35,598 nucleotides of DNA, taken from positions 1-35,598 of the forward strand of contig JACRNE010000006.1 in assembly GCA_016219345.1 (NCBI GenBank), written 5' to 3'. Made by a program: the position numbers and the translations under genes. Numbering within the stretch: position 1 is the first letter of the stretch; each line of letters starts with the position of its first letter. The notes under the pieces were generated by a model. The model was not told the DNA's origin. It saw only the letters and a list, made by a program, of their open reading frames with translations, and did no database searches. Below are positions 15,645 to 23,906 of the stretch, piece by piece. This DNA is from Candidatus Saccharimonadota bacterium (GTDB lineage Bacteria; Patescibacteriota; Saccharimonadia; Saccharimonadales; 2-12-FULL-41-12).

Positions 15645-16685
15645 ATGAGTCTTCTTAGTGGTGTATCTGATTTTTTTGGCTTAGATATAGGTACAACTGC
15701 TGTTAGAGTTGTCCAGCTTACCAATACTCCTGGCAACAAACAACTTCTTAGATATGGTATGGAACCAATTACCGAAAAATCTTCTGCCAGCGACTCCAAG
15801 GCTGAGCAGCAGAAGCTAGCACAAACTATTAAAGAGCTCGTATCCAAAACAGGCATAAGTACTAGAAATGTGGCTGTTGGACTTTCTTCTTCCAGGGTAT
15901 TTTCAACTATTGTTGATATTGAGAGATTATCGCCTGCTGAACTCGGTAAGACAATTCATTTCCAAGCAGACTCAATTATCCCCACCCCACCAGCTGAGTC
16001 TAAGATAGACTGGGCCTTGATTGGTGATTCGCCAGTCGATGCCAACAAAGTAGAGGTGCTGATAAGTAGCGTGCCGAACGAATTTGCTGAATCGCGTCTA
16101 GACTTGCTGGAGTCTATAGGTCTGAATGTTATATCTTTTGAGCCTGACAATCTGGCCCTGGCCAGAGCTTTAGTGCCTGAAGGGACAACGGCACCACAGA
16201 TGGTCATAGATATTGGCAACAAGAATACAGATATTGTAATCACGATGAATGGTTCTCCGCGCCTTACAAGATCTATTCCAACAGGAGCGGAGGCTTTAGT
16301 TAGGGCAGCCACACAAAACTTGAATATTGATGAACAACAGGCACAGGAATTTGTTTTTAAGTTTGGTCTAAGCCAGCAAAAACTAGAGGGGCAAGTTTAT
16401 CATGCCATTGTCAGCACGGTTGATCTGCTAACTACAGATATAGCTAAGTCCATAAAGTTCTTTGAGAGTCGCTATCAAAATGCAAAACTAGAGAGAATGA
16501 TCATGACGGGATCAGCCTCTGCCTTGCCAGAATTTCCTCTATATTTGGCCAATAAGTTTGGCGTAGAAGTAGAGATCGGTAATGCCTGGGGCGGGGTAAA
16601 GTATTCTCCCGAGAGACAAAATGAGCTCTTAACAGTCTCAAATTATTTCGGTGTGGCTGTTGGTTTGGCGGAGAGGAATGAGTAA
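15645..16685 (+). CDS. pilM: Type IV pilus assembly protein PilM
   Basis: 346 residues. An actin-like ATPase fold is indicated by the phosphate-1 motif FGLDIGTTAVRVVQL near the N-terminus, the MVIDIGNKNTDIVI phosphate-2 segment and the IMTGSASALPEFPLYL adenosine region. PilM is the cytosolic ring component that binds the N-terminal tail of PilN and links the inner-membrane platform to the motors. It is the first gene of the assembly operon; its stop is immediately followed by the pilN ATG. Confidence 0.94.
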   Translation: MSLLSGVSDFFGLDIGTTAVRVVQLTNTPGNKQLLRYGMEPITEKSSASDSKAEQQKLAQTIKELVSKTGISTRNVAVGLSSSRVFSTIVDIERLSPAELGKTIHFQADSIIPTPPAESKIDWALIGDSPVDANKVEVLISSVPNEFAESRLDLLESIGLNVISFEPDNLALARALVPEGTTAPQMVIDIGNKNTDIVITMNGSPRLTRSIPTGAEALVRAATQNLNIDEQQAQEFVFKFGLSQQKLEGQVYHAIVSTVDLLTTDIAKSIKFFESRYQNAKLERMIMTGSASALPEFPLYLANKFGVEVEIGNAWGGVKYSPERQNELLTVSNYFGVAVGLAERNE

Positions 16686-17462
16686 ATGATACAGCTTAAC
16701 CTCCTGCCAGATGTAAAACTAGAATATATCAAGGCTCGTCAACGTAAGAGAATGGTCATAGGTACGTCTGTGATTGTCTCTGGTTTTTTTATAACTATTT
16801 TCATATTACTATTTATTTTTGTTAGATTTGCCCAGAAGGAGCATCTAAGCAACCTAGACGAAGATATATCCAAAACTACACAAGAACTTAAGTCAAAAGA
16901 AGATATAGATAAGATACTGACAATCCAGAACCAGCTTAACAGTTTGCCAGCGTTGCATGATCAAAAGACAATTAGCTCCCGGTTATTTGATTACCTTACT
17001 CAACTAACCCCTACACAGGCAACTATCTCTGAAGTCACACTAGATTTTAGTGAAAATACTCTAAGCTTAGAGGGAAATGCTGACCAGATAAGTACTGTAA
17101 ATAAATTTGTGGATACTCTGAAATTCACAGGTTTTACTACTAGCGAAGAGGGTGTCTCGGATGATCAGAAGGATTGCGTGCTTCAGACTATAGATGTTCA
17201 GGGTGTAACAAACGAAAACACAAAAACCTGTAGAGCTTTTAGTGAGGTTGTCCTGCAAGAATTTTCGCTTGAAGCTGAAGGCGGATCATCTACCCAAAGC
17301 GGGAAGCCTGTTTCCTACCAAATAAAGTTTAAATTTGACCCCAAAATATTTGCAAACATTAAGGCGGACGCTGGGCAGTCAGCTGTATCTCTGAAGATAC
17401 CGAACATAATTAGTACACGTTCTGCCACCGAAAAGCCCGGTGCTTTGTTTGTGCCAAAGTAA
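16686..17462 (+). CDS. pilN: Type IV pilus assembly protein PilN
   Basis: 258 residues. The conserved PilM-binding N-terminus MIQLNLLPD is followed by a basic stretch, one transmembrane helix (about residues 24-46), a coiled coil (SNLDEDISKTTQELKSKEDI), and a periplasmic-side ferredoxin-like domain (TISEVTLDFSENTLSLEGNA). It is longer than many PilN proteins and has two Cys in the C-terminal half. The last residues (TEKPGALFVPK) run up to a TAA at the point where the PilO membrane helix begins in another frame, so this tail may belong to PilO in the original gene. Confidence 0.9.
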   Translation: MIQLNLLPDVKLEYIKARQRKRMVIGTSVIVSGFFITIFILLFIFVRFAQKEHLSNLDEDISKTTQELKSKEDIDKILTIQNQLNSLPALHDQKTISSRLFDYLTQLTPTQATISEVTLDFSENTLSLEGNADQISTVNKFVDTLKFTGFTTSEEGVSDDQKDCVLQTIDVQGVTNENTKTCRAFSEVVLQEFSLEAEGGSSTQSGKPVSYQIKFKFDPKIFANIKADAGQSAVSLKIPNIISTRSATEKPGALFVPK

Positions 17463-17488
17463 TTGCCGTAGCAGCTGCTGCATTTGTA

Positions 17489-18073
17489 GTGGTATTTTCT
17501 CTAGTTGCTTCTAAAGCATTACTTGATCAAAGGGCCTACCAAAGCAAGGTTATATCTAAAAAGGAAGCTGCCTTAAAAACCCTTGAAGCAAACATCGTAG
17601 CAGCAGATAAACTAACCAGTTCTTATAAGGAATTTGTTGGTGCTACTACAAACGTTCTTGGAGGAAATCCTCAAGGTGATGCTGATCGTGATGGTGATAA
17701 CGCCAGAATAATTCTCGATGCATTGCCGAGTAAGTACGATTTTCCAGCACTTACGACAAGCCTGGACAAACTCTTGAGAGATAATGGATTAACGCCGACC
17801 GCTATAAATGGCACGGACGATGAGATAAGTCAGACCGCTACTCAAGCAGATGGTGCTCCCCAGCCGGTAGAAATACCTTTTTCTGTGGAGGTTACAGCCA
17901 GTAATGCCCAGGGCAAAACACTCATGGGTCTGTTTGAAAGATCGATAAGGCCATTTAAGGTTCAAAAAATAAGCATTTCTGGCAACGATAGCCAGCTAGA
18001 ATTTGTTATAAATGGAAGTACATATTTCCAGCCAGAAAAAACGCTAAATCTTAAGAAAGAGGCAGTAAAATGA
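17489..18073 (+). CDS. pilO: Type IV pilus assembly protein PilO, start uncertain
   Basis: 194 residues if the GTG at 17489 is used. A single N-terminal membrane helix, a coiled coil (SKKEAALKTLEANIVAADKL) and a C-terminal alpha/beta domain fit PilO, the partner of PilN. The GTG cuts the helix: the open frame continues upstream as VIAVAAAAF from 17459, with no ATG, GTG or TTG before the in-frame TAG at 17411. The natural N-terminus may be supplied from the pilN frame through a one-base indel or a -1 slip at CCA-AAG-TAA (17454-17462), or by a non-standard ATT start at 17462. The 3' end overlaps the next ATG by 4 bp. Confidence 0.8.
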   Translation: MVFSLVASKALLDQRAYQSKVISKKEAALKTLEANIVAADKLTSSYKEFVGATTNVLGGNPQGDADRDGDNARIILDALPSKYDFPALTTSLDKLLRDNGLTPTAINGTDDEISQTATQADGAPQPVEIPFSVEVTASNAQGKTLMGLFERSIRPFKVQKISISGNDSQLEFVINGSTYFQPEKTLNLKKEAVK

Positions 18074-18306
18074 AACAAAAAGACATAGCTCTGATTATAG
18101 TTGTGGTGTTTTTTGCAGGTATTTTCTCTCTGGTAATATCAAAAGTATTATTCACATCTGGGGCTAACAGAAACTTAACTGCCGAGGTAGTTGAGCCTAT
18201 ATCAGAGAACTTTGAGCAACCCGATAAACGAGTATTCAATGACCAAGCAATTAATCCGACCAAGCTAATACAGATAGGTGATTCAACTAATCCACAGCCG
18301 TTCTAG
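18070..18306 (+). CDS. Small single-pass membrane protein of the pilus operon
   Basis: 78 residues. A short MKQKD N-terminus precedes one transmembrane helix (about 6-27, IALIIVVVFFAGIFSLVISK) and a polar external tail of 50 residues. The ATG overlaps the pilO stop (ATGA), and the stop is 3 bp before pilB, so it is co-translated with the assembly genes. It holds the position where other systems have pilP, but it lacks a lipobox and the PilP beta domain. It is a lineage-specific T4P component of unknown role. Confidence 0.8.
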   Translation: MKQKDIALIIVVVFFAGIFSLVISKVLFTSGANRNLTAEVVEPISENFEQPDKRVFNDQAINPTKLIQIGDSTNPQPF

Positions 18307-18309
18307 GCT

Positions 18310-20100
18310 ATGAGTGTTCTTTCTGCCGCCAACCAAAAACAAGTAGAAGCTGATCTAGTATCTGACGGGTACTTAACTCCTGAAAAATTGGCTGAGCTAA
18401 AGGAAAAGGCTAAAAATTCATCTATGCCCTTCTTTAGTTTTTTGGTTAGTGAAGGGCACTTATCTAATGAAGCTTTAACCAAAGTCATAGCTAAAATTAA
18501 TCATATTCCTTATGTGAATTTATCCGAAGCCCGCATAGAGAAAGAGGTTCTAAGACTATTACCCAAGGACCTTGCGGCAAGATATATGGCAGTGCCTCTA
18601 GGACAGATTAAAACCAGGTTAGTAGTAGCCATGCTAGATGCTGATAATGTCCAGGCCGTGGATTTCTTATCAAAGAGAATAGGACGCCCTCTAAAAGTTT
18701 ATACAGCCAGCGAAGAAGGTATCCAAAATGTCCTAAAACAGTATGCCGATGACGTCGAAGCAGACGTGACAAAAGCTATGGGAGGCACTCTAACGGAGAA
18801 AGAACAGCAAGAAATTCTTGAAAAAGAGACTCAACAAGGCAAAAACATAAAAACCATTGTTGAGGACTCGCCGATTAGTAAAGCTCTTTCAACCATACTC
18901 GAATATGCTGCTAAAAACCGAGCAAGTGACATACACATTGAGCCGCTTGAAAAGGAACTAAAAATCCGCTGCCGAATAGATGGAGTCCTCAGGGAAATTA
19001 TGAAACTTCCTAAGTCCACCGAACCGCCCCTAATCTCGCGAATAAAAATTTTAGCCAACCTAAAAATTGATGAACACAGGATTCCTCAAGACGGCGGTTT
19101 CGCCGTGGCTGTAGCAGATAAAACAATCGATCTGCGTATCGCAATATCCCCCGTTGTCTGGGGTGAGCAAGTCGTCATTCGTTTGCTGGATAAATCCGGG
19201 ACAAGCTTAAAGCTAGAAGCTATGGGTTATCATGGCCGAGCACTTAGAACGATCAGAAAAGGCCTAGAGCGACCGAATGGAATGATCTTAACTTCTGGTC
19301 CGACTGGATCAGGAAAATCCACGTCCCTATACGCTCTTATACAAGAAATAAAGGACGACAGCATTAATATAGTCACCCTTGAAGATCCGGTTGAGTACAA
19401 AATGCCAGGGATTAATCAGATTCAGGTCAATTCAGAAGTTGGTCTAACTTTTGCTTCAGGGCTGAGGTCTATCTTGCGCCAAGATCCAGACGTTGTAATG
19501 GTTGGTGAGATTCGTGACCGCGAAACAGCAACGCTTGCTGTCCAAGCGGCTTTAACTGGTCACCTGGTCTTTAGCACGCTTCACACTAACTCAGCAGCCG
19601 GCATATTGCCGCGGTTGCTTGATATGGGTATAGAACCGTTCTTGATAGCATCTACCGTACACACCGTGATAGGACAAAGGCTAGTTCGACGTCTGGCTGA
19701 TAATAAAGAAGCTTATGAATCAGACATTACTGAAAAACAGGCAGTGATAGATAATCTGGGGAGATTATTACCGAAGGATGAAGCCAGTCGTAAGAAAGTC
19801 GCTGAAGATCTAGGATATTCTGACTTGCCTCTAGCTACGCAAAACGCTTATACTTTGTACAAGGGTAAAGATAGCCCGGAAACCCCTGGTGGTTACAAAG
19901 GTCGTATGGGTCTGTATGAAGTATTCGAAATAGATGAAAAGATTCAGCAGCTCATACTTAAACACTCGACAAGCAGCGAAATTCAAAGAGCTGCAGTTGA
20001 GCAAGGAATGGTGACCATGCGAGAGGACGGATATCTAAAAGCCCTGGCAGGCATGACTACCATTAATGAAGTTAATAGAGTAGCGGCAGCCGAAGGCTAG
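18310..20100 (+). CDS. pilB: Type IV pilus extension ATPase PilB
   Basis: 596 residues. An N-terminal MshEN/T2SSE_N-like region has two helical repeats (DLVSDGYLTPEKL and SFLVSEGHLSNEAL), then the N2 domain (ASDIHIEPLEKELKIRCRID) and the motor: Walker A GPTGSGKS (about 331-338), Asp box TLEDPVEY, Walker B LRQDPDVVMVGEIRDRETA and His box TGHLVFSTLHTNSA. The C-terminal domain lacks the tetracysteine zinc site found in GspE and many PilB proteins. It powers pilin polymerisation with PilC. The RLG residues that bind c-di-GMP in canonical MshEN repeats are not kept. Confidence 0.96.
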   Translation: MSVLSAANQKQVEADLVSDGYLTPEKLAELKEKAKNSSMPFFSFLVSEGHLSNEALTKVIAKINHIPYVNLSEARIEKEVLRLLPKDLAARYMAVPLGQIKTRLVVAMLDADNVQAVDFLSKRIGRPLKVYTASEEGIQNVLKQYADDVEADVTKAMGGTLTEKEQQEILEKETQQGKNIKTIVEDSPISKALSTILEYAAKNRASDIHIEPLEKELKIRCRIDGVLREIMKLPKSTEPPLISRIKILANLKIDEHRIPQDGGFAVAVADKTIDLRIAISPVVWGEQVVIRLLDKSGTSLKLEAMGYHGRALRTIRKGLERPNGMILTSGPTGSGKSTSLYALIQEIKDDSINIVTLEDPVEYKMPGINQIQVNSEVGLTFASGLRSILRQDPDVVMVGEIRDRETATLAVQAALTGHLVFSTLHTNSAAGILPRLLDMGIEPFLIASTVHTVIGQRLVRRLADNKEAYESDITEKQAVIDNLGRLLPKDEASRKKVAEDLGYSDLPLATQNAYTLYKGKDSPETPGGYKGRMGLYEVFEIDEKIQQLILKHSTSSEIQRAAVEQGMVTMREDGYLKALAGMTTINEVNRVAAAEG

Positions 20101-20133
20101 GCATAAGAACGGTGGGAGGCAAGATACATAAAA

Positions 20134-21204
20134 ATGAGCGAAAAAGAACTTAGAATAGAATCACTTCTAGAGGAAGTAATAAAAAAGAAAGCATCTGACT
20201 TACACTTGCAAGTTGGCTTACCGCCAATGCTCAGGGTTGATGGATCGTTAGTCGCCGTTACAGGCGCTACAGTTTTATCTGAAGAGTTAGTGGAGACATT
20301 AATCTTCGCAATATTAGATGACGAGCAAAAACAGATTTTACTAAAAGACAAAGAATTTGATTTCAGCTTTGCCTTTGGTGATCTAGGCCGATTTCGTGTA
20401 AATGCTTTTCACGAAAGAGGTAATCTAGCGGCAGCGCTTAGGTTAATCCCTAACGAGATTCTCAGCACCGATCAGCTAGGTCTGCCTAAAGTAGTGCAAG
20501 GTTTTGCTGATTATCCTAGAGGGCTAGTCTTAGTTACAGGACCTACAGGATCAGGTAAGTCGACTACTTTGGCTGCTCTTGTAGACAAGATTAATAACGA
20601 ACGACCAACTCATATTGTTACTATTGAGGATCCCATTGAATTCACGCACAAGAGTAAAAAATCAGTTATAGTTCAGCGTGAAGTTCACTACGACACTTAT
20701 TCTTTCTCAGCAGCTCTCCGCAGCAGTTTGCGTCAAGATCCAGACGTGGTGCTTATCGGTGAGATGCGAGATTTAGAGACTATCGCCGCAGCTATTACAA
20801 TCGCCGAGACAGGCCACTTAGTTTTTGCCACTCTTCACACTAACAGTGCCGCACAGAGTATCGACCGTATGATAGATGTATTTCCACCACACCAGCAGCC
20901 ACAAATCCGTGCACAGCTGAGCAATATATTAATGGCGATTTGCTCCCAAAGACTAGTTCCTACTATAGGTGGTGGACGTATTGCAGCTGCCGAAGTTTTG
21001 GTGGCTACTCCAGCGGTTAGAAATATCGTTCGGGAAGGAAAAAGCCATCAGCTCGACGCTGTTATTCAGACAGGAGCGGAGTTTGGCATGCAGTCCATGG
21101 ACAAGACTCTTGTAGGGTTGATTCATGCAGGAACAATAACTTACGACGAAGCTAGGAATTTTGCTGTTGATATACAAGAGCTTGATAGACTAATGAGAGG
21201 ATAA
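20134..21204 (+). CDS. pilT: Type IV pilus retraction ATPase PilT
   Basis: 356 residues. Motifs: Walker A GPTGSGKS (about 136-143), Asp box TIEDPIEFTHK, Walker B LRQDPDVVLIGEMRDLETI, His box TGHLVFATLHTNSA. The PilT hallmark SIDRMIDVFPPHQQPQIRAQ and the AEVLVATPAVRNIVREGK segment separate it from PilB. It disassembles pilins for retraction, giving twitching or DNA uptake. GGGAGGC lies 13 nt upstream of the ATG. It sits between pilB and pilC in one operon. Confidence 0.96.
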   Translation: MSEKELRIESLLEEVIKKKASDLHLQVGLPPMLRVDGSLVAVTGATVLSEELVETLIFAILDDEQKQILLKDKEFDFSFAFGDLGRFRVNAFHERGNLAAALRLIPNEILSTDQLGLPKVVQGFADYPRGLVLVTGPTGSGKSTTLAALVDKINNERPTHIVTIEDPIEFTHKSKKSVIVQREVHYDTYSFSAALRSSLRQDPDVVLIGEMRDLETIAAAITIAETGHLVFATLHTNSAAQSIDRMIDVFPPHQQPQIRAQLSNILMAICSQRLVPTIGGGRIAAAEVLVATPAVRNIVREGKSHQLDAVIQTGAEFGMQSMDKTLVGLIHAGTITYDEARNFAVDIQELDRLMRG

Positions 21205-21213
21205 ACCAGAAAA

Positions 21214-22437
21214 GTGCTTACTTACGAATATACAGCTAGGGATCCTTCAACTGGACAGAAGGTCACAGCTCAAGTTAAAGCTGATAATGAATCCGCAGCC
21301 GCGAAGCTTATTCAAAAGGAAGGCCTCGCCCCAATAGAAGTAAAGGTTCTAGGCGAGGGCGGTAATAATTTTCTAAGTAGATTCAAAAATCGCATCAAGA
21401 CTAAAGATAAAATTATATTTTCCCGCCAAATGTCTACGTTGATTAATGCCGGGTTGCCCTTGGTACAAAGCCTTAGAAACGTAGGGTCCCAGACTCAGAA
21501 CAAAGCATTTGGGGTAGTTATAAATCAGATTATTTCTGATGTAGAGGGCGGAAAGGCCCTGTCTGTTGCTCTGTCTGCGCACCCTAAAGTTTTTAACGCA
21601 GTTTATATTAGCCTTATTTCTGCAGGGGAAGCTTCAGGGACACTAGATAAAGCCCTAGAGAGACTTGCGAACCAGCAGGAAAAAGATGCAGAGATACTTA
21701 GTAAAGTTCGTGGAGCGATGGCTTATCCAGCCATTGTTATTTGTGTGATGTTAGCTGTGATAGGCTTTATGGTCGTTAAGGTTATGCCCCAGGTAGAAGT
21801 GATTTATAAAGACCTGCCGGGAGCAAAACTTCCATTTATCACAAAGGCGCTTTTGGCGATTTCACATTTTGTTACTGATTACTGGTGGCTTGTTCTCATA
21901 ATATTGATATTCATAGGCTTTGCTCTAACTAGGTATGCTCGTACAGGCCCAGGCAAAGAAGTTATAGATAAGCTAAAAATGAATGCCTGGCCAGTAGGCC
22001 CGCTTTTTATGAAGCTATATATGGCTAGATTTGCTAGAACTGGCACTACGCTTGTTGCAAGTGGAGTGCCACTCATACAGATGTTAGAGATAGTATCAAA
22101 AGCCATAAATAACGTGCACTTAGAGCGTTCCATGAAGGCCGCCACAGAGAAAGTCAAAGGCGGTAAGTCCCTAGCAGATGCACTAGAAGGTGATCCAAAC
22201 TTTCTACCGCTTGTTCCAAATATGCTTAGAATCGGCGAAGAATCCGGCTCGTTAGAGGATATGCTAGCTAAAACGGCAGATTATTATGAAAAAGAAGTTG
22301 ATAATCAAATCAAAACTATAAGTACAATTATTGAACCAGTACTGATGGTCATATTGGGTGTAGTAGCGTTTATTGTGGTTGCTGCGGTGCTTTTGCCGAT
22401 ATACGGTTTAGCTGGTCAAAACATAGGTGGTAAATAG
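21214..22437 (+). CDS. pilC: Type IV pilus inner-membrane platform protein PilC
   Basis: 407 residues from GTG. It has two repeats of the T2SSF domain, each with a cytosolic helical bundle and membrane helices: the first around FSRQMSTLINAGLPLVQSL and AISAGEASGTL-like residues, the second around FARTGTTLVASGVPLIQMLE and RIGEESGSLEDML. Three transmembrane helices lie at about 170-195, 222-245 and 380-400. It couples PilB and PilT to the growing filament. The N-terminal YEYTARDPSTGQKV is typical of the family. The gene is 9 bp after pilT. Confidence 0.95.
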   Translation: MLTYEYTARDPSTGQKVTAQVKADNESAAAKLIQKEGLAPIEVKVLGEGGNNFLSRFKNRIKTKDKIIFSRQMSTLINAGLPLVQSLRNVGSQTQNKAFGVVINQIISDVEGGKALSVALSAHPKVFNAVYISLISAGEASGTLDKALERLANQQEKDAEILSKVRGAMAYPAIVICVMLAVIGFMVVKVMPQVEVIYKDLPGAKLPFITKALLAISHFVTDYWWLVLIILIFIGFALTRYARTGPGKEVIDKLKMNAWPVGPLFMKLYMARFARTGTTLVASGVPLIQMLEIVSKAINNVHLERSMKAATEKVKGGKSLADALEGDPNFLPLVPNMLRIGEESGSLEDMLAKTADYYEKEVDNQIKTISTIIEPVLMVILGVVAFIVVAAVLLPIYGLAGQNIGGK

Positions 22438-22441
22438 GGTA

Positions 22442-22470
22442 TTGCATTTGTTTTTTGTGTAGAGTAATAT
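22442..22470 (+). promoter_or_regulatory. Dedicated promoter of the major pilin gene
   Basis: TTGCAT (22442-22447), 17 bp, TAATAT (22465-22470). The leader is about 35 nt and ends in GAGGAGA 4-5 nt before the ATG at 22512, the strongest Shine-Dalgarno of the pilus locus. A terminator follows the gene, so the pilin can be made as a separate, abundant mRNA. Confidence 0.65.
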
Positions 22471-22511
22471 TCAAAGCATAAGAAGTAACTTATAAAAGGG
22501 TGAGGAGAATT

Positions 22512-22961
22512 ATGAAAAAACTAACAAAAGACCAAAAGGGCTTCACGATCATCGAAGTTTTGATCGTGCTAGCTATCGCAGGACTGATTATGCTAATAGT
22601 CTTCCTGGCTGTGCCATCGCTACAGCGGAATAGCCGTAATACACAGAGGAATAATGATGCTTCGCTTGTTGCCGCATCAGTTAATGAGTGTCTAAACAAT
22701 AAGAACGGCCAAACAGGCTCTTGCCAAGCGACTGGCTCGAATGCTGTTTCAATAGACACATCTAAGCTCAGGCAGCTATCAAATACTCCTACTTATAACG
22801 CAGCCAGTGCCTATTCACTACAAGAAGCTAGGTGGAGCTTTGGGTTGAAGTGCGCAACCGATGGAGCAAGCACCGTAGCTGGGACTAACCGTCAGTTTAC
22901 AGTTACATATGGTGTTGAGGATTCAAGCGGAGCCGCCGTACAACGCTGTATTGACGGATAA
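22512..22961 (+). CDS. Major type IV prepilin (pilin)
   Basis: 149 residues from the ATG at 22512; an in-frame GTG at 22500 overlaps the ribosome site and is rejected. The class III leader MKKLTKDQKG is followed by FTIIEVLIVLAIAGLIMLIV, with cleavage expected between Gly and Phe and the essential Glu5. The mature head is 140 residues with four Cys, so one or two disulfides are possible. It has its own promoter, the strongest ribosome site in the locus and a Rho-independent terminator just behind, all consistent with the main filament subunit. PilD is encoded next. Confidence 0.9.
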   Translation: MKKLTKDQKGFTIIEVLIVLAIAGLIMLIVFLAVPSLQRNSRNTQRNNDASLVAASVNECLNNKNGQTGSCQATGSNAVSIDTSKLRQLSNTPTYNAASAYSLQEARWSFGLKCATDGASTVAGTNRQFTVTYGVEDSSGAAVQRCIDG

Positions 22962-22986
22962 AGCGTGTCAATAAGTTGATGTAAAG

Positions 22987-23018
22987 AAACGGGGCTGAAA
23001 AGGCCCCGTTTTATTTAT
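22987..23018 (+). terminator. Rho-independent terminator after major pilin
   Basis: AACGGGGC (22988-22995), a 7-nt loop, GCCCCGTT (23003-23010), then TTATTTAT. The stem is GC-rich and perfect, extended by one A-T pair, with the T-run following. It ends 15 bp before the GTG of pilD. Confidence 0.9.
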
Positions 23019-23032
23019 GCTAAGATTAGCTA

Positions 23033-23857
23033 GTGATAATTCTTATCCTTTTTATTCTAGGGCTTTGCTTCGGCAGTTTTGTAAATGCACTTGTCTGGCG
23101 ACTCAGAAAACAGTCCACCATAAAGAATAAGTCAACGAAGAACAAGTACTCCATATCAACAGGTCGGTCAATGTGTATCAATTGTGGTCACGAGCTAGCA
23201 GCCAAAGACCTCATACCCGTAGTTAGCTGGGTTATACTGCGCGGTAAGTGCCGTTACTGCCGGAAGCCCATATCTTGGCAGTACCCACTCGTTGAGCTTG
23301 CTACAGCTCTTTTATTCGTAGCTCTTTATGTATTTTGGCCAGATGATTTAAGTAGTTTGGCAAATAAGATTGATCTAGCAACATGGACTATAGCTTCTAT
23401 CGGGCTGATGGCGCTTTTTGTTTACGACGTACGCTACATGATTCTACCCAACAAGATAATTTTCCCTCTGACGGGCTTAGCAGTCATTAACGTACTAGCC
23501 CAAGCATTTATAAAAACTGATTATAATGTAATGCTCGACAGCATCTTCGGCGTCTTAGCGGGTGGTGGGCTCTTCTATGTTTTGTTCCAGATATCTAACG
23601 GCGCCTGGATAGGTGGTGGCGATGTAAAACTAGGTTTCTTGCTGGGGTTACTTTTGGCAGATCCTGTCCTAGCTCTTTTAATGTTGTTTCTTGCCTCTGT
23701 TTTGGGCTCTGTTTTTTCATTAATTTTGGTAGTTAAAAAGGGGGCGGGTATTAAGACAAAAATACCTTTTGGCCCGTTTCTAATAGTTGCAGCGATAATC
23801 ACCAAGCTTTTCGGGCAGAACCTAATAGACTGGTATAATTCGCTGTTTATTTATTGA
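23033..23857 (+). CDS. pilD: Prepilin peptidase / N-methyltransferase PilD
   Basis: 274 residues from GTG. The N-terminal helix FILGLCFGSFVNALVWRL and a cytosolic loop with two CxxC pairs (Cys48/51 and Cys73/76), the zinc-binding methyltransferase part, are followed by the peptidase membrane domain. The two catalytic Asp are in VYDVRYMILPNK and GGGDVKLGFLLG, the GxGD aspartyl protease signature. It cleaves after Gly in the leaders of the prepilins encoded around it and methylates the new N-terminus. Confidence 0.95.
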   Translation: MIILILFILGLCFGSFVNALVWRLRKQSTIKNKSTKNKYSISTGRSMCINCGHELAAKDLIPVVSWVILRGKCRYCRKPISWQYPLVELATALLFVALYVFWPDDLSSLANKIDLATWTIASIGLMALFVYDVRYMILPNKIIFPLTGLAVINVLAQAFIKTDYNVMLDSIFGVLAGGGLFYVLFQISNGAWIGGGDVKLGFLLGLLLADPVLALLMLFLASVLGSVFSLILVVKKGAGIKTKIPFGPFLIVAAIITKLFGQNLIDWYNSLFIY

Positions 23858-23894
23858 AGCCCTTTACCTCTGTTTGTTAGCTATATGCTTATGC

Positions 23895-23900
23895 TATAAT
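23895..23900 (+). promoter_or_regulatory. Extended -10 box, leaderless minor-pilin transcript
   Basis: TGCTATAAT, with TATAAT at 23895-23900, is only 6 bp before the ATG at 23907. TTGTTA at 23874 gives a short 15-bp spacer. The RNA should begin at the start codon, which argues against the longer reading frame from 23874. Confidence 0.6.
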
Positions 23901-23906
23901 CACCTT

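Noticed and set aside
23874-23906. Longer N-terminus of minor prepilin 1
   Set aside because: The TATAAT box lies inside it; the class III leader is complete from 23907.
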